DNA of 64,000 bases, taken from NCBI RefSeq assembly GCF_030848505.1, contig NZ_JAVDDU010000004.1, positions 359,915 through 423,914 of the forward strand, given 5' to 3'. The DNA comes from Marinimicrobium hydrolyticum. Its GTDB lineage: Bacteria; Pseudomonadota; Gammaproteobacteria; Pseudomonadales; Cellvibrionaceae. Each line of letters starts with the position of its first letter. The first letter of the stretch is position 1. A model generated the notes under the pieces. The model saw only the letters and a program-made list of their open reading frames with translations, had not been told where the DNA came from and searched no databases. This document shows positions 36,093 through 46,207 of the stretch, piece by piece. The position numbers were made by a program, and so were the translations under genes.

Positions 36093-36836
36093 ATGAGCAA
36101 ACTCAATGGCGGCCGTAACCTAACCCATCAAGTCACCTACACCCTGGGGGCCGCCATAGTGCGCGGCGATTACGGCGTCAACGAGCCCTTTCCCACCGAG
36201 GCCGAGCTCTGCGAACAGTTTGATATCAGTCGCAGCGTAATCCGCGAAGCAGTCAAAATGCTCACCGCCAAAGGCCTGATTTCCTCCCGCCCGCGTCAGG
36301 GCATACGAGTCCAGCCCAACAGCAGCTGGAACATGTTCGATGAAGACGTGCTTCAGTGGACCCTCACCAGCCGGCCCTCCCTGGAGTTGCTGCGCGAGTT
36401 CACCGAGCTGCGCATCGGGCTCGAACCGGAAGCCGCCATCCTGGCCGCACGCAAACAGAATTCAGCCAACATCAGTCGTATCCACGATGCTTTGCGCCGT
36501 ATGGAAGCCGCCGAACGTGGGCTGGACGACCCGCTGGAGGCCGACATTGCTTTTCACAGCTCCATTCTTCTGGCCAGTGAAAATCGCTTCTTTATGCAGC
36601 TGCGCAATTTTATCCAAACAGCGCTGCGCGCCAGCATCGCCTGCACCAATCAGTTAAAAGGTGTGGAAGTGGCGAGCGAAAGTGACCATCGCGCGGTCTA
36701 TGAAGCCATAGTCGCCGGCGATCAGACCCGTGCCCACAACGCCATGCTGGCCTTGCTCACCGAGGCCTTAGCCCTGATCGACGCTTCTCTGAGCGCCCGC
36801 GAGAACACGCCCGACGGAGTGTCGGCCACTTTATAA
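36093..36836 (+). CDS. FadR-subfamily GntR regulator
   Basis: A 247-residue GntR regulator. The winged helix (about 10-80) has PFPTEAELCEQFDISRSVIREAVKML and the wing RPRQGIRV; the C-terminal helical FCD ligand domain (about 95-235) has HSSILLASENRFF and a later DHRAVYEAIVAGD with the histidines that bind a metal. It is 42 bases from the dehydratase gene on the same strand, so it probably regulates the sugar-acid operon, sensing an aldonate or 2-keto-3-deoxy acid. Confidence 0.88.
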   Translation: MSKLNGGRNLTHQVTYTLGAAIVRGDYGVNEPFPTEAELCEQFDISRSVIREAVKMLTAKGLISSRPRQGIRVQPNSSWNMFDEDVLQWTLTSRPSLELLREFTELRIGLEPEAAILAARKQNSANISRIHDALRRMEAAERGLDDPLEADIAFHSSILLASENRFFMQLRNFIQTALRASIACTNQLKGVEVASESDHRAVYEAIVAGDQTRAHNAMLALLTEALALIDASLSARENTPDGVSATL

Positions 36837-36878
36837 CTCCGTGTCCACGCTGGACTGGACCACCGAAGATTGACTGTT

Positions 36879-38609
36879 ATGTCCGCCAAACGCCCCCCAA
36901 GACGCAGCACCAAAAGTTACGGCAAGCTGGATAAAGACGGATTTATCCACCGCTCCTGGATGAAGAGCCAGGGCTTTCCCGAGCATGTGTTCGATGGCCG
37001 GCCGGTGATCGGTATTTGTAACACTTGGTCTGAACTAACCCCCTGCAATTCCGGCCTGCGTGAATTGGCCGAATACGTTAAGCGCGGGGTTTGGGAAGCC
37101 GGCGGCCTGCCGGTGGAATTCCCGGCCATGAGCCTGGGTGAAACCCAGATGCGCCCCACCGCCATGCTGTTTCGCAACCTGCTGGCCATGGAGGTGGAAG
37201 AATCCATTCGCGGGAACCCCATCGACGGCGTCGTGTTGCTGGGCGGTTGCGACAAAACCACCCCCGGCCAGTTGATGGGCGCTGCGAGCGTTAATCTACC
37301 CACCATCGTGGTGTCCTCCGGCCCCATGCTCAACGGTAAGTTTCAGGGCCGGGACATTGGCTCCGGCACTGATGTGTGGAAGTTCTCCGACGCCGTGCGC
37401 ACCGGGCAAATGAGCCCGGAAGACTTTATTGCCGCCGAAGGCGGTATGTCCCGCAGCCGGGGTAGCTGCATGACCATGGGTACCGCCTCAACCGTTGCCA
37501 GCCTGACCGAAGCCATGGGCTTGAGCTTCCCGTACAACGCCACCATCCCCGCCGTGGATGCCCGTCGCCAGGTACTGGCGCACATGACCGGGCGCCGCAT
37601 CGTGGAGTTAGTGGAAGCGGATGTACGCCTGGCCGATATCCTCACCCTTGAGGCGCTGGAAAACGCCATAGTGGTCAACGCCGCCGTGGGCGGTTCCACC
37701 AATGCGGTGGTGCACCTGCTGGCCATTGCTGGCCGACTGGGATTGAACCTGACCCTGGACGACTTTGATCGCCTGAGTCGAGACGTGCCCCTGCTGGTGG
37801 ACCTCATGCCCTCGGGTCGCTTTCTAATGGAAGACTTTCACTACGCGGGTGGTTTGCCCGCGCTTATGGCCCGCATGGCGCCCAAGTTGCACGGCAAGCA
37901 AATGACCGTGAGCGGCAAAACACAGGAGGCACAATTTACCGGAGCGCCGTGTTACAACGACGAGGTGATTCGCCCCATGAGTAACCCGGTAGTGGAGCGC
38001 TCCGGGACCTGGGTAGTGCGCGGCAACCTGTGCCCGCGCGGCGCCATTTTTAAACCCAGTGCTGCTTCACCGCATTTGCTGGAGCATGTGGGCCGGGCGG
38101 TGGTGTTTGAAAATATTGAGGATTACAAAGCCCGTATCGACGACCCGGACCTGGACGTGGATGAAACCTCCGTGCTGGTGCTCAAAGGCTGTGGCCCCAA
38201 GGGCTACCCCGGCATGCCCGAAGTGGGCAACATGGCGCTGCCTAAAAAGCTGCTGAACAAAGGCGTGACGGACATGTTGCGCCTGTCCGATGCGCGCATG
38301 AGCGGTACCGCATTCGGATCGGTGATTTTGCACGTGGCTCCGGAATCCAGTGCCGGTGGCCCCCTGGCCGCGATCCGCGACGGCGATGTCATTGAATTCA
38401 GCGCCAGCGCGCGCACGCTGAATGTGCAGTTGTCGGAGCGAGAACTGGCCGAGCGTCTAAACGAATGGCAAGAACAGCAGCCCCCACCGACTTACACGCG
38501 GGGTTACGCCAAGCTCTATGTGGATACCGTACTGCAGGCGGACCAGGGTGTGGATTTGGATTTTCTTGTCGGCGCCAGTGGCGACCGCGTTGATCGGGAA
38601 TCACACTGA
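36879..38609 (+). CDS. IlvD/Edd-family sugar-acid dehydratase (pentonate dehydratase-like)
   Basis: A 576-residue member of the IlvD/Edd family, whose enzymes use an iron-sulphur cluster and Mg to dehydrate dihydroxy acids. Cluster cysteines appear in GICNTWSELTPCN, LLGGCDKTTPGQ and GSCMTMGTAST. The N terminus (SYGKLDKDGFIHRSWMKSQGFP) and length match pentonate dehydratases (xylonate, L-arabinonate) rather than IlvD or Edd, and the neighbours (pentose dehydrogenase, lactonase, symporter) agree. The ATG at 36879 is preferred to a TTG three codons earlier. The stop overlaps the SDR start by one base. Confidence 0.9.
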   Translation: MSAKRPPRRSTKSYGKLDKDGFIHRSWMKSQGFPEHVFDGRPVIGICNTWSELTPCNSGLRELAEYVKRGVWEAGGLPVEFPAMSLGETQMRPTAMLFRNLLAMEVEESIRGNPIDGVVLLGGCDKTTPGQLMGAASVNLPTIVVSSGPMLNGKFQGRDIGSGTDVWKFSDAVRTGQMSPEDFIAAEGGMSRSRGSCMTMGTASTVASLTEAMGLSFPYNATIPAVDARRQVLAHMTGRRIVELVEADVRLADILTLEALENAIVVNAAVGGSTNAVVHLLAIAGRLGLNLTLDDFDRLSRDVPLLVDLMPSGRFLMEDFHYAGGLPALMARMAPKLHGKQMTVSGKTQEAQFTGAPCYNDEVIRPMSNPVVERSGTWVVRGNLCPRGAIFKPSAASPHLLEHVGRAVVFENIEDYKARIDDPDLDVDETSVLVLKGCGPKGYPGMPEVGNMALPKKLLNKGVTDMLRLSDARMSGTAFGSVILHVAPESSAGGPLAAIRDGDVIEFSASARTLNVQLSERELAERLNEWQEQQPPPTYTRGYAKLYVDTVLQADQGVDLDFLVGASGDRVDRESH

Positions 38610-39376
38610 TGGCGGAATACACGCATTACTCCAGCCTGCGCGATCGGTCGGTGTTTATCACCGGCGGCGCCACCGGCATTGGCGCCAGTTTGGTGGAAGC
38701 CTTTGCCGCCCAGGGCTGCCGCGTAGCTTTTGTGGACATTGCCGAGCGTGAAGGCCTGGCCCTGGCGGCCGATCTGGAAAAACGCTTTGGCACCACCGTG
38801 GCTTTTAGCCCGTGCGACGTCACTAAGATTGATCAACTGCGGGGTGCTATACGCACTCTGTCTCAGGTGGTGGGTGACATCACCGTGTTGATCAACAACG
38901 TGGCCAATGACACGCGGTACGATTCCACCAAACTGTCGGAAGCAACCTGGTACGAGAGCTTGGCGGTCAACCTGCACCCGGCTTTCTTCTCCGCTCAAGA
39001 GGTGCAGCCGCACATGGCTCGCCAGGGCGGTGGAGCCATTATCAACTTCAGCTCCATTAATGCCATGGTGGGCCCGGCAAAACTGGCCAGTTACAACACC
39101 GCCAAGGCAGCCATTCTGGGTTTGTCCAAATCCCTGGCTCGGGATTTTGGGCCGGATAATATTCGCGTAAATACCATCGTGCCCGGATGGGTCGCCACCG
39201 AGCGACAACTAAAACGCTGGCTGACGCCGGAGGTGGAAAAAAAGTGGCTACAGAACTCCTGCCTTAATCGGCGGATCCTGCCCGAGGATGTGGCCAAGCT
39301 GGCTCTTTTTTTAGCGTCTGACGATGCCCGCATGATTACCTCTCAGAAGTTCATCATCGACGGCGGTCGTATCTGA
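38609..39376 (+). CDS. SDR sugar dehydrogenase (xylose/arabinose 1-dehydrogenase-like)
   Basis: A 255-residue classical SDR. The cofactor loop is TGGATGIG (18-25), with D43 in FVDIAE suggesting NAD preference, and the catalytic set N121, S149, Y162, K166 is complete. The segment before the C terminus (TERQLKRWLTPEVEKKWL, then LNRRILPEDVAKLALFLASDDARM) closely recalls, from memory, Caulobacter D-xylose 1-dehydrogenase XylB. It would oxidise a pentose to its lactone, which the SMP-30 enzyme downstream would open. It overlaps the dehydratase gene (TGATG). Confidence 0.85.
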   Translation: MAEYTHYSSLRDRSVFITGGATGIGASLVEAFAAQGCRVAFVDIAEREGLALAADLEKRFGTTVAFSPCDVTKIDQLRGAIRTLSQVVGDITVLINNVANDTRYDSTKLSEATWYESLAVNLHPAFFSAQEVQPHMARQGGGAIINFSSINAMVGPAKLASYNTAKAAILGLSKSLARDFGPDNIRVNTIVPGWVATERQLKRWLTPEVEKKWLQNSCLNRRILPEDVAKLALFLASDDARMITSQKFIIDGGRI

Positions 39377-39486
39377 GCGTTAAGCCCCCTCGAGAAACTC
39401 GCAGTTGACGCCAATAGTGCGCATAATAGGCGCGCCCGAAAGGGGCGCCGGTCATTTCCTGGCATGCGGTCTGTTCCCGGTTAGAT

Positions 39487-39508
39487 CCCGATCCCCAAAA
39501 TCGGGTTT
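39487..39508 (+). terminator. Weak terminator candidate between the SDR and symporter genes
   Basis: CCCGAT and ATCGGG pair across a 7-base loop and are followed by TTT. A second hairpin, GCGCCC-GAAAG-GGGCGC, lies at 39432-39448. The 211-base gap between the SDR and symporter genes therefore may end one transcript and start another. Confidence 0.35.
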
Positions 39509-39587
39509 GAGCAACCCGCAGCCAAGTTTGCCAGGATCACAACAGCTGAAGGCCCGGCCAATAATATAAAACTACAAGGAGTCACCC

Positions 39588-41165
39588 ATGCGCTTGTCGT
39601 CACTCGATATTGCCACGTTTATTGTGTATTGCCTGGCATTGATAGGTATTGCCTGGTGGGTTTCCCGGGAAAAAGCCGGGCACGTCAAAAACACCCAAGA
39701 TTACTTTCTGGCCAGCAAATCGCTGCCCTGGTGGGCCATCGGCGCTTCGCTGATCGCGGCCAATATCTCTGCAGAACAAATTATCGGCATGTCCGGCGAC
39801 GGCTTCCGGATGGGTATGGCCATCGCCTCCTACGAGTGGATGGCAGCACTGACCTTGTTGATCGTAGGTAAATTCTTCCTGCCGATCTTCCTGAAAAAGG
39901 GCATCTACACCATGCCCCAGTTTTTGGAAGAGCGGTTCGATTACCGGGTGCGGATCGTCATGGCCATCTTCTGGCTGGGGGTGTACACCTTCGTCAACCT
40001 GGCCGCGGTGCTTTGGTTGGGCGCGCTGGCCATTAACACCATCACCGGTGTGGATGTGGCCTACGGCATGGTGTTCCTGGCGCTGTTCTCCATCGGCTAT
40101 TCCATCTACGGCGGCCTCAAGGCCATTGCCCTGACCGACATCATTCAGGTGGTGTTGTTGATCTGTGGCGGCCTCATGGTGAGCTACCTGGCCCTGAACA
40201 ATATCTCCGACAGCTTCGGCGATGGCGGTGGCGCCTGGCAGGGCTTCTCCATCATGCTTGCCGAGGTGCCCGAGAAGTTCAACATGATCTTCGACCCCGA
40301 CCACGAGCACTACATCAGCCTGCCGGGCCTGTCGGTGTTGATTGGCGGCATGTGGATTATGAACCTGTCCTACTGGGGTTTTAACCAATACATCACCCAG
40401 CGTGCCCTGGCCGCAAAGAGCTTAAAAGAAGCGCAAAAAGGTATCGCCTTTGCCGCCTACTTGAAGCTGTTGATGCCGGTCATCGTGGTACTGCCCGGAA
40501 TCGCCGCCTACATGCTGCGCCCGGATCTGGAAATGGCCGACCAAGCCTATCCCACCATGATGCAGTTGGTACCCCAGGGTTTGTTGGGCATCACCTTTGC
40601 CGCTTTGGTGGCTGCCATCGCATCATCTTTGGGCTCCATGACCAACAGTATTTCCACCATCTTCACCGTGGACATCTACAAAAAACTGATTAACCCAGAG
40701 GCCAGCGAAAAACGCAGCGTTCTGGTCGGCCGCAGCGCCGCCATCGTGGCCATGTTGTGCGCGGTGATCGTTGCCCGGCCGCTGTTGGGTAACCTGCCCG
40801 GTGCCTTCCAATACATTCAGGAATTCACCGGCTTCTTTACCCCGGGCATCGTGGCCATCTTCCTGCTGGGCTTCTTCTGGAAAAAAGCCACGGCCCTATC
40901 GGCACTGGTCGCGGCCATCGGCTCGGCGGTACTGTCCCTGGCCTTTTACCTCTGGTGGCCAGCTCTGCCGTTTATCGATCGGGTAGGACTGGTGTTTATC
41001 ACCTGTATGGTGCTGGCCGTTGTGATCACCCTGGCCAGCGGCGCCAAGGAACATGACAAAGCCATTGAACTTGATGATATCCAGTTCTCCACCACCACCA
41101 GTTTCAACCTGGCGAGTTTGGGTGTGGTGCTGATCCTGATCGCTCTGTACGCCGCTTGGTGGTAA
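39588..41165 (+). CDS. Sodium/sugar symporter (SSS family)
   Basis: A 525-residue SSS-family transporter with about 14 membrane helices. Family marks are YFLASKSLPWWAIGASLIAANISAEQIIGMSG near the N terminus, GLKAIALTDIIQVVLLI in the middle, and ASSLGSMTNSISTIFTVDIYK around helix 9, which holds the sodium-site serines. Similar proteins carry glucose, galactose or pentoses with Na+, fitting a marine setting. It lies in the pentose operon, with the lactonase gene 3 bases downstream. Confidence 0.9.
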   Translation: MRLSSLDIATFIVYCLALIGIAWWVSREKAGHVKNTQDYFLASKSLPWWAIGASLIAANISAEQIIGMSGDGFRMGMAIASYEWMAALTLLIVGKFFLPIFLKKGIYTMPQFLEERFDYRVRIVMAIFWLGVYTFVNLAAVLWLGALAINTITGVDVAYGMVFLALFSIGYSIYGGLKAIALTDIIQVVLLICGGLMVSYLALNNISDSFGDGGGAWQGFSIMLAEVPEKFNMIFDPDHEHYISLPGLSVLIGGMWIMNLSYWGFNQYITQRALAAKSLKEAQKGIAFAAYLKLLMPVIVVLPGIAAYMLRPDLEMADQAYPTMMQLVPQGLLGITFAALVAAIASSLGSMTNSISTIFTVDIYKKLINPEASEKRSVLVGRSAAIVAMLCAVIVARPLLGNLPGAFQYIQEFTGFFTPGIVAIFLLGFFWKKATALSALVAAIGSAVLSLAFYLWWPALPFIDRVGLVFITCMVLAVVITLASGAKEHDKAIELDDIQFSTTTSFNLASLGVVLILIALYAAWW

Positions 41166-41168
41166 GCC

Positions 41169-42059
41169 ATGCGGGCCCCGGAGCTGATTAAAAGCCTGCC
41201 GGTTGCAAACACGCTGGGTGAAGGGGTGCTTTGGCACCCCGCCCAGCAAGCGGTTTGGTGGACCGACATCCAGGCCTGCAAACTGCATCGTTACCATCCC
41301 GAAAGTGAATCACTGGATACTTGGAACACCCCGGACCGGCTGGCCGCGTTCGGGTTTATCGAGTCCAGCGATCAACTCATCGCCGCCTTCGATGGCGGCT
41401 TTGCTTTATACAATCCGCACACCGGCGAACGCCATTGGCTCAGCCAGCCGGAATCCCACTTGCCCAACAACCGCTTCAACGATGGCAAGGTTGACCGGCA
41501 AGGGCGCTTTTGGGCCGGCACCATGGTAGAACGGGGCGAACCGCAATCCATCGACGAACAAGCCAGCGTTTACAGCTGGGGCGACTCGCCCAACGCGGTC
41601 AAACATCTCAGCGGATTTCAAATCACCAACGGCCTGTGCTGGAGCCCAGACAGCCGCACCGTATACCTGGCGGATTCACCCCTCGGTATTTATTACGCCT
41701 ACGACTTCGACCCCGCTAGCGGCAGTTTCAGCAACCGGCGCGTCTTTGCCAAAACCCCAAAAAACATAGGCCCGGACGGCTCCTGCGTGGATGCGAACGG
41801 CAATGTGTGGAATGCACAATGGGGCGGCAGCCGCGTGGTGTGTTATTCGCCAGAGGGGGAGGTGCTGCAACAACTGGATATGCCCGTAAGCCAACCTACT
41901 TGCGTAGCTTTTGGTGGGCCGGATTATTCGTGGTTGTTCGTCACCACCGCACGAGAAAACCTCACCCCATCCCTACTGCAAGCTGAACCGGAAGCGGGCA
42001 ACTTGTTTATATATCGCACGGATGCAGCTGGCCTTCCTGCGGATTACTTCAGGGCCTAG
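41169..42059 (+). CDS. SMP-30/gluconolactonase-family sugar lactonase
   Basis: A 296-residue six-bladed propeller of the SMP-30 family. Metal ligands are recognisable: the Glu in LGEGVLWHP, Asn in NNRFNDGKVD, and Asp in YLADSPLGIYYAYDFD; GPDGSCVDANGNVWNAQWGG is the typical fourth segment. It hydrolyses a sugar lactone, here probably the pentonolactone made by the SDR enzyme. It follows the symporter by 3 bases, so they are surely co-transcribed. Confidence 0.9.
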   Translation: MRAPELIKSLPVANTLGEGVLWHPAQQAVWWTDIQACKLHRYHPESESLDTWNTPDRLAAFGFIESSDQLIAAFDGGFALYNPHTGERHWLSQPESHLPNNRFNDGKVDRQGRFWAGTMVERGEPQSIDEQASVYSWGDSPNAVKHLSGFQITNGLCWSPDSRTVYLADSPLGIYYAYDFDPASGSFSNRRVFAKTPKNIGPDGSCVDANGNVWNAQWGGSRVVCYSPEGEVLQQLDMPVSQPTCVAFGGPDYSWLFVTTARENLTPSLLQAEPEAGNLFIYRTDAAGLPADYFRA

Positions 42060-42193
42060 TTTCAGCCAATTCTCTGAGGCGGCGGGCAATACGAAGAACT
42101 GCCAATATCCACAAGCGGCTGAATTAGAGCGCCTTAGTCGTTACAATGCTCAACCACTTATCGTCATTAAACGTATTCAAGCAGGAACAATAG

Positions 42194-43756
42194 ATGACAA
42201 GTACCCAACAACGTGCCGCCCTGCAACGCCAAATCTGGGCCATTGCCAACGATGTGCGCGGCTCAGTGGATGGCTGGGATTTTAAGCAGTATGTGCTCGG
42301 CACACTGTTTTACCGCTTTATTAGCGAAAACTTTTCCAGCTACATCGAAGGTGGCGACGAAAGCATCACCTATGCCGAGCTTGGCGATGAGGTCATCACC
42401 GACGACATCAAAGACGATGCCATTAAAACCAAGGGCTACTTCATTTACCCCAGCCAGCTGTTTGCCAATATCGCCAAAGGCGCCAACACCAACGAAAGTT
42501 TAAATACGGATCTGGCCAGCATCTTTGCCGCCATTGAAAGCTCCGCCAATGGCTACCCGTCCGAGCAAGACATCAAAGGGCTGTTTGCCGACTTCGACAC
42601 TACCAGCAATCGTCTGGGCAATACCGTTAAAGCCAAAAACGAACGTTTGGCTAAAGTATTAAAGCGTGTGGCAGAGTTGAATTTCTCAGACTTTGAAGGC
42701 AGCCATATCGACCTGTTCGGCGATGCCTACGAGTTTTTAATCTCCAACTATGCCGCCAATGCCGGTAAATCCGGCGGTGAGTTTTTCACCCCGCAACATG
42801 TATCCCGGCTGATTGCCCAGCTCGCCATGCACAAGCAAACCAGCGTCAACAAAATTTATGACCCCGCCTGTGGCTCTGGTTCCTTGTTGCTGCAAGCTAA
42901 AAAACACTTTGACGCCCATATTATTGAAGATGGCTTTTGGGGACAGGAGATCAACCACACCACCTACAACCTGGCCCGTATGAACATGTTCTTGCACAAC
43001 ATCAACTACGACAAGTTCAATATCCAGCTGGGCAACACCCTGACCGACCCGCACTTTGGCGACGATAAGCCCTTTGATGCCATCGTCTCCAATCCGCCTT
43101 ACTCGGTAAAGTGGATTGGCTCAGACGACCCAACCCTGATTAACGACGACCGTTTTGCTCCCGCAGGCGTATTAGCGCCCAAATCCAAAGCCGACTTTGC
43201 CTTTGTATTGCACGCGTTGAGCTACCTTTCCAGCAAGGGCCGCGCGGCTATTGTCTGCTTCCCCGGTATTTTTTATCGTGGCGGCGCCGAGCAAAAAATC
43301 CGCAAGTACCTCGTAGATAATAACTACGTGGAAACGGTAATTTCCCTGGCGCCCAACCTGTTTTTCGGTACCACCATCGCCGTAAACATTCTGGTGCTAT
43401 CCAAACACAAACCCGACACCCACACTCAGTTTATTGATGCCAGTGGTGAGGCCTACTTCAAAAAAGAAACGAATACCAACGTACTTACCGACAAGCATAT
43501 CGAAGACATCATGCAGGCCTTCGATCGCAAAGAGAACGTTGAACACTTTGCCAAGTCCATTCCGCATGAGAAAATAGCCGCCAACGACTACAACCTGTCG
43601 GTCAGCAGCTATGTGGAAGCCAAAGACAACCGAATAGCCGTTGATATTAGGGAGCTTAATGCCGAGCTAAAATCCATTGTAGTTAGAATCGATCAGCTGC
43701 GTTTGGAGATTGATGCGATTGTCGCCGAGATCGAAGGTGGGGAGCTTGAGACATGA
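42194..43756 (+). CDS. hsdM: Type I DNA methyltransferase subunit HsdM
   Basis: A 520-residue HsdM of the type IC kind. The N-terminal helical region starts [31 protein letters not shown]; the AdoMet site reads [14 protein letters not shown] and the amino-methyltransferase motif is SNPPYSVKW. With HsdS it methylates adenine in the recognition sequence. The stop overlaps the hsdS start (ATGA). An AGGAAC box precedes the ATG. It is the first gene of the hsdM-hsdS-prrC-hsdR locus. Confidence 0.95.
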   Translation: MTSTQQRAALQRQIWAIANDVRGSVDGWDFKQYVLGTLFYRFISENFSSYIEGGDESITYAELGDEVITDDIKDDAIKTKGYFIYPSQLFANIAKGANTNESLNTDLASIFAAIESSANGYPSEQDIKGLFADFDTTSNRLGNTVKAKNERLAKVLKRVAELNFSDFEGSHIDLFGDAYEFLISNYAANAGKSGGEFFTPQHVSRLIAQLAMHKQTSVNKIYDPACGSGSLLLQAKKHFDAHIIEDGFWGQEINHTTYNLARMNMFLHNINYDKFNIQLGNTLTDPHFGDDKPFDAIVSNPPYSVKWIGSDDPTLINDDRFAPAGVLAPKSKADFAFVLHALSYLSSKGRAAIVCFPGIFYRGGAEQKIRKYLVDNNYVETVISLAPNLFFGTTIAVNILVLSKHKPDTHTQFIDASGEAYFKKETNTNVLTDKHIEDIMQAFDRKENVEHFAKSIPHEKIAANDYNLSVSSYVEAKDNRIAVDIRELNAELKSIVVRIDQLRLEIDAIVAEIEGGELET

Positions 43757-45009
43757 ACGATTTGATCTTTATGGAAAAGCTGCTGGATGGGATTGAGGTG
43801 GATTGGAGGCCGCTAAAAGACATACTTGTGCGTACTAAAGGTACAAAAATTACTGCAGGGCAGATGAGAGCTCTCCATAAGGACGGGGCACCATTAAAGA
43901 TTTTTGCAGGTGGTAAAACCTTCGCATTCGTTGACTTCGACGATATACCTGAAAAAGACGTCAATCGAGCGCCGTCAATTATTGTGAAGTCCCGTGGAGT
44001 TATTGAATTCGAGTATTACGACAAACCGTTCTCGCATAAAAACGAAATGTGGTCGTATTACTCAGATAAGAATTCAATTCATGTTAAATTCGTTTACTAT
44101 TTTCTGAAATTAAACGAACCACATTTTCAGAGCATTGGTAGTCGGATGCAAATGCCACAAATCGCAACACCAGATGCTGATAAGTTTCTAATTCCCATCC
44201 CATGCCCCGGAAACCCAGAAAAATCGCTAGCCATCCAAGCCGCTATCGTCCGCGTTCTGGACGCATTTACCTCTCTTACAGCCGAGCTTACAGCCGAGCT
44301 TACAGCCGAGCTTACAGCACGCAAGAAACAATACAATTACTACCGTGACCAGTTGTTGAGTTTTGAAGAAGGGGAAGCGGAGTGGAAGTCTTTAGGGGAG
44401 GTCGGCGAATTTATTCGTGGAAAACGATTTACCAAAAAAGACTATGTGGAGGCTGGAGGCATCAATGCCATCCATTACGGTGAAATTTACACCCACTACG
44501 GAACTTCATCTACAAGTGCGATTTCACAGGTTCGATCTGACTTGGCGGAATCACTTCGTTATGCTGAGACTAATGACGTGATTGTGGCCAGTGTGGGTGA
44601 AACTATCGAAGATGTTGGCAAGGCCGTCGCTTGGTTGGGCGATGGAAAAGTAGCTATTCATGATGACAGCTATGCTATCCGCCACTCCTTGAATCCAAAA
44701 TATTTATCTTATTGTCTACAAACTGAAGGCTTTATTGCGGAGAAAGCTAAACATGTAAGTCGAGGCAAAGTAAAAAGGCTCCTAATCGACGGGATTTCAA
44801 AGGTACGGATTCCTATACCATATCCGAACGACCCAGAAAAGTCTTTCGCCGAACAAGCTCGCATAATTGCCATTTTGGACAAATTCAATACACTGACCAA
44901 CTCCATCAGCGAAGGCCTACCCCGCGAAATTGAGCTGCGCCAGAAGCAGTACGAATACTATCGCGATCGACTGCTGAGTTTCCCCAAGCCTGAAGAGGTG
45001 GCGGCATAA
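43753..45009 (+). CDS. hsdS: Type IC specificity subunit HsdS
   Basis: A 418-residue HsdS with two target-recognition domains (about 1-170 and 205-370). The conserved segments that follow each are internal repeats: [15 protein letters not shown] near 190 and [15 protein letters not shown] near the C terminus. Between the domains lies TAEL three times in a row (residues 176-187), the hallmark of the EcoR124 family, where the number of TAEL units sets the spacer length in the target. The bipartite target sequence cannot be read from the protein. prrC starts one base after the stop. Confidence 0.93.
   Translation: MNDLIFMEKLLDGIEVDWRPLKDILVRTKGTKITAGQMRALHKDGAPLKIFAGGKTFAFVDFDDIPEKDVNRAPSIIVKSRGVIEFEYYDKPFSHKNEMWSYYSDKNSIHVKFVYYFLKLNEPHFQSIGSRMQMPQIATPDADKFLIPIPCPGNPEKSLAIQAAIVRVLDAFTSLTAELTAELTAELTARKKQYNYYRDQLLSFEEGEAEWKSLGEVGEFIRGKRFTKKDYVEAGGINAIHYGEIYTHYGTSSTSAISQVRSDLAESLRYAETNDVIVASVGETIEDVGKAVAWLGDGKVAIHDDSYAIRHSLNPKYLSYCLQTEGFIAEKAKHVSRGKVKRLLIDGISKVRIPIPYPNDPEKSFAEQARIIAILDKFNTLTNSISEGLPREIELRQKQYEYYRDRLLSFPKPEEVAA
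44278..44313 (+). repeat. Three perfect 12-base repeats in hsdS
   Basis: ACAGCCGAGCTT occurs three times head to tail, in frame, encoding TAEL x3, followed by a partial fourth copy (ACAGC). Such a tract can gain or lose units by slippage without breaking the frame. In EcoR124I versus EcoR124II, two versus three units change the target spacer by one base. Confidence 0.95.
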
Positions 45010-45010
45010 C

Positions 45011-46171
45011 ATGAGCAAGACGCTAACGGAGATAGCCCAGCAGTTGCAAGCGGCCAATAAAAAGGTGCAGTTGATTTATGCCTTTAACGGTTCAGGTAAA
45101 ACCCGTCTATCGCGGGAATTCAAGCAACTGATTGCGCCCAGAGATGATGCTGATGGTGGCACCGATAGTGAAGAAGAGGCCGAGCTTTCGCGTCATAGAA
45201 TCCTCTATTACAACGCTTTTACTGAGGATTTATTCTATTGGGATAATGATCTGGAGCTCGATGCCGAGCCCAGGCTGAAAATCCAGCCCAACTCGTTTAC
45301 GGATTGGATATTGAGGGATCAGGGGCAGGATCGCAACATCGTTACCAACTTTCAGAGTTACACCAATCAGAAGCTAACCCCGCACTTTACCGAAGACTTC
45401 ACGGAAGTAACCTTCTCCCTTGAGAGCGGCGACAACGTGCGCTCCGGCAATCTTAAAGTCTCAAAAGGTGAAGAAAGCAATTTTATCTGGAGTATTTTTT
45501 ACACGCTGATCGATCAGGTAATTACTATTCTCAACGTCAGCGAACCCGATGATCGCGAGACCAACCAATTTGATCAACTGGAATATGTATTTATTGATGA
45601 TCCTGTCAGCTCATTGGATGAAAATCATTTGATTGAGCTGGCAGTGAATGTGTCGGAACTCATTAAATCCAGCCAGTCGGCACTGAAATTTATCGTCACG
45701 ACACACAGCCCGCTGTTTTATAATGTGCTCCATAATGAGCTTGGACTTAATAAAAATAGCAAAAAGGAAGGTTGCTATCTGCTGGAGCCTCTAGAGGATG
45801 GCAAATTCGACCTGAACGTGAAATATGGCGACTCTAACCAAAGCTTTTCCTATCACCTGCATTTAAAGCAGTCCCTTGAACAAGCCATCGCTGAGAACCG
45901 CATTCAGAAATACCACTTTACACTGTTACGCAATCTCTATGAAAAAACCGCTAATTTTCTGGGATACCCCAAGTGGTCGGATCTATTGGATTCAGCGCCA
46001 GGTGATAAGCAAGGGTACTTAAACCGTATTATTCAATTTAGCAGTCATCGCACCTTATCCCATGAGGAGGTGGCAGAACCTACTGAGCCGGAGAAGCAAA
46101 CGGTTAAATTGCTGCTGGATAATTTGCTGAACAACTATGGCTTCTTACAGCAGGTAGAAACCAATGATTAG
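45011..46171 (+). CDS. prrC: PrrC-type tRNA anticodon nuclease
   Basis: A 386-residue protein (E. coli PrrC has 396). The N-terminal ABC-like ATPase has Walker A AFNGSGKT (24-31), a signature [10 protein letters not shown] (151-160), Walker [13 protein letters not shown] (192-203) and TTHS (230-233). The nuclease part carries the PrrC box [12 protein letters not shown] (271-282) and the catalytic set R307, E311 (RNLYE) and H346 (FSSH), equivalent to R320, E324, H356 of E. coli PrrC. PrrC cuts tRNA-Lys at the anticodon when a phage disables the associated Hsd complex that holds it silent. Its place after hsdS is the classical prr order. Confidence 0.93.
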   Translation: MSKTLTEIAQQLQAANKKVQLIYAFNGSGKTRLSREFKQLIAPRDDADGGTDSEEEAELSRHRILYYNAFTEDLFYWDNDLELDAEPRLKIQPNSFTDWILRDQGQDRNIVTNFQSYTNQKLTPHFTEDFTEVTFSLESGDNVRSGNLKVSKGEESNFIWSIFYTLIDQVITILNVSEPDDRETNQFDQLEYVFIDDPVSSLDENHLIELAVNVSELIKSSQSALKFIVTTHSPLFYNVLHNELGLNKNSKKEGCYLLEPLEDGKFDLNVKYGDSNQSFSYHLHLKQSLEQAIAENRIQKYHFTLLRNLYEKTANFLGYPKWSDLLDSAPGDKQGYLNRIIQFSSHRTLSHEEVAEPTEPEKQTVKLLLDNLLNNYGFLQQVETND

Positions 46172-46207
46172 ATTCGCTGCAACCAACGCACATAAGGAGG
46201 GAACCCT

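Noticed and set aside
44278..44313. The 12-base hsdS repeats read as a CRISPR-like array
   Set aside because: The units are contiguous with no spacers and encode the TAEL linker in frame.
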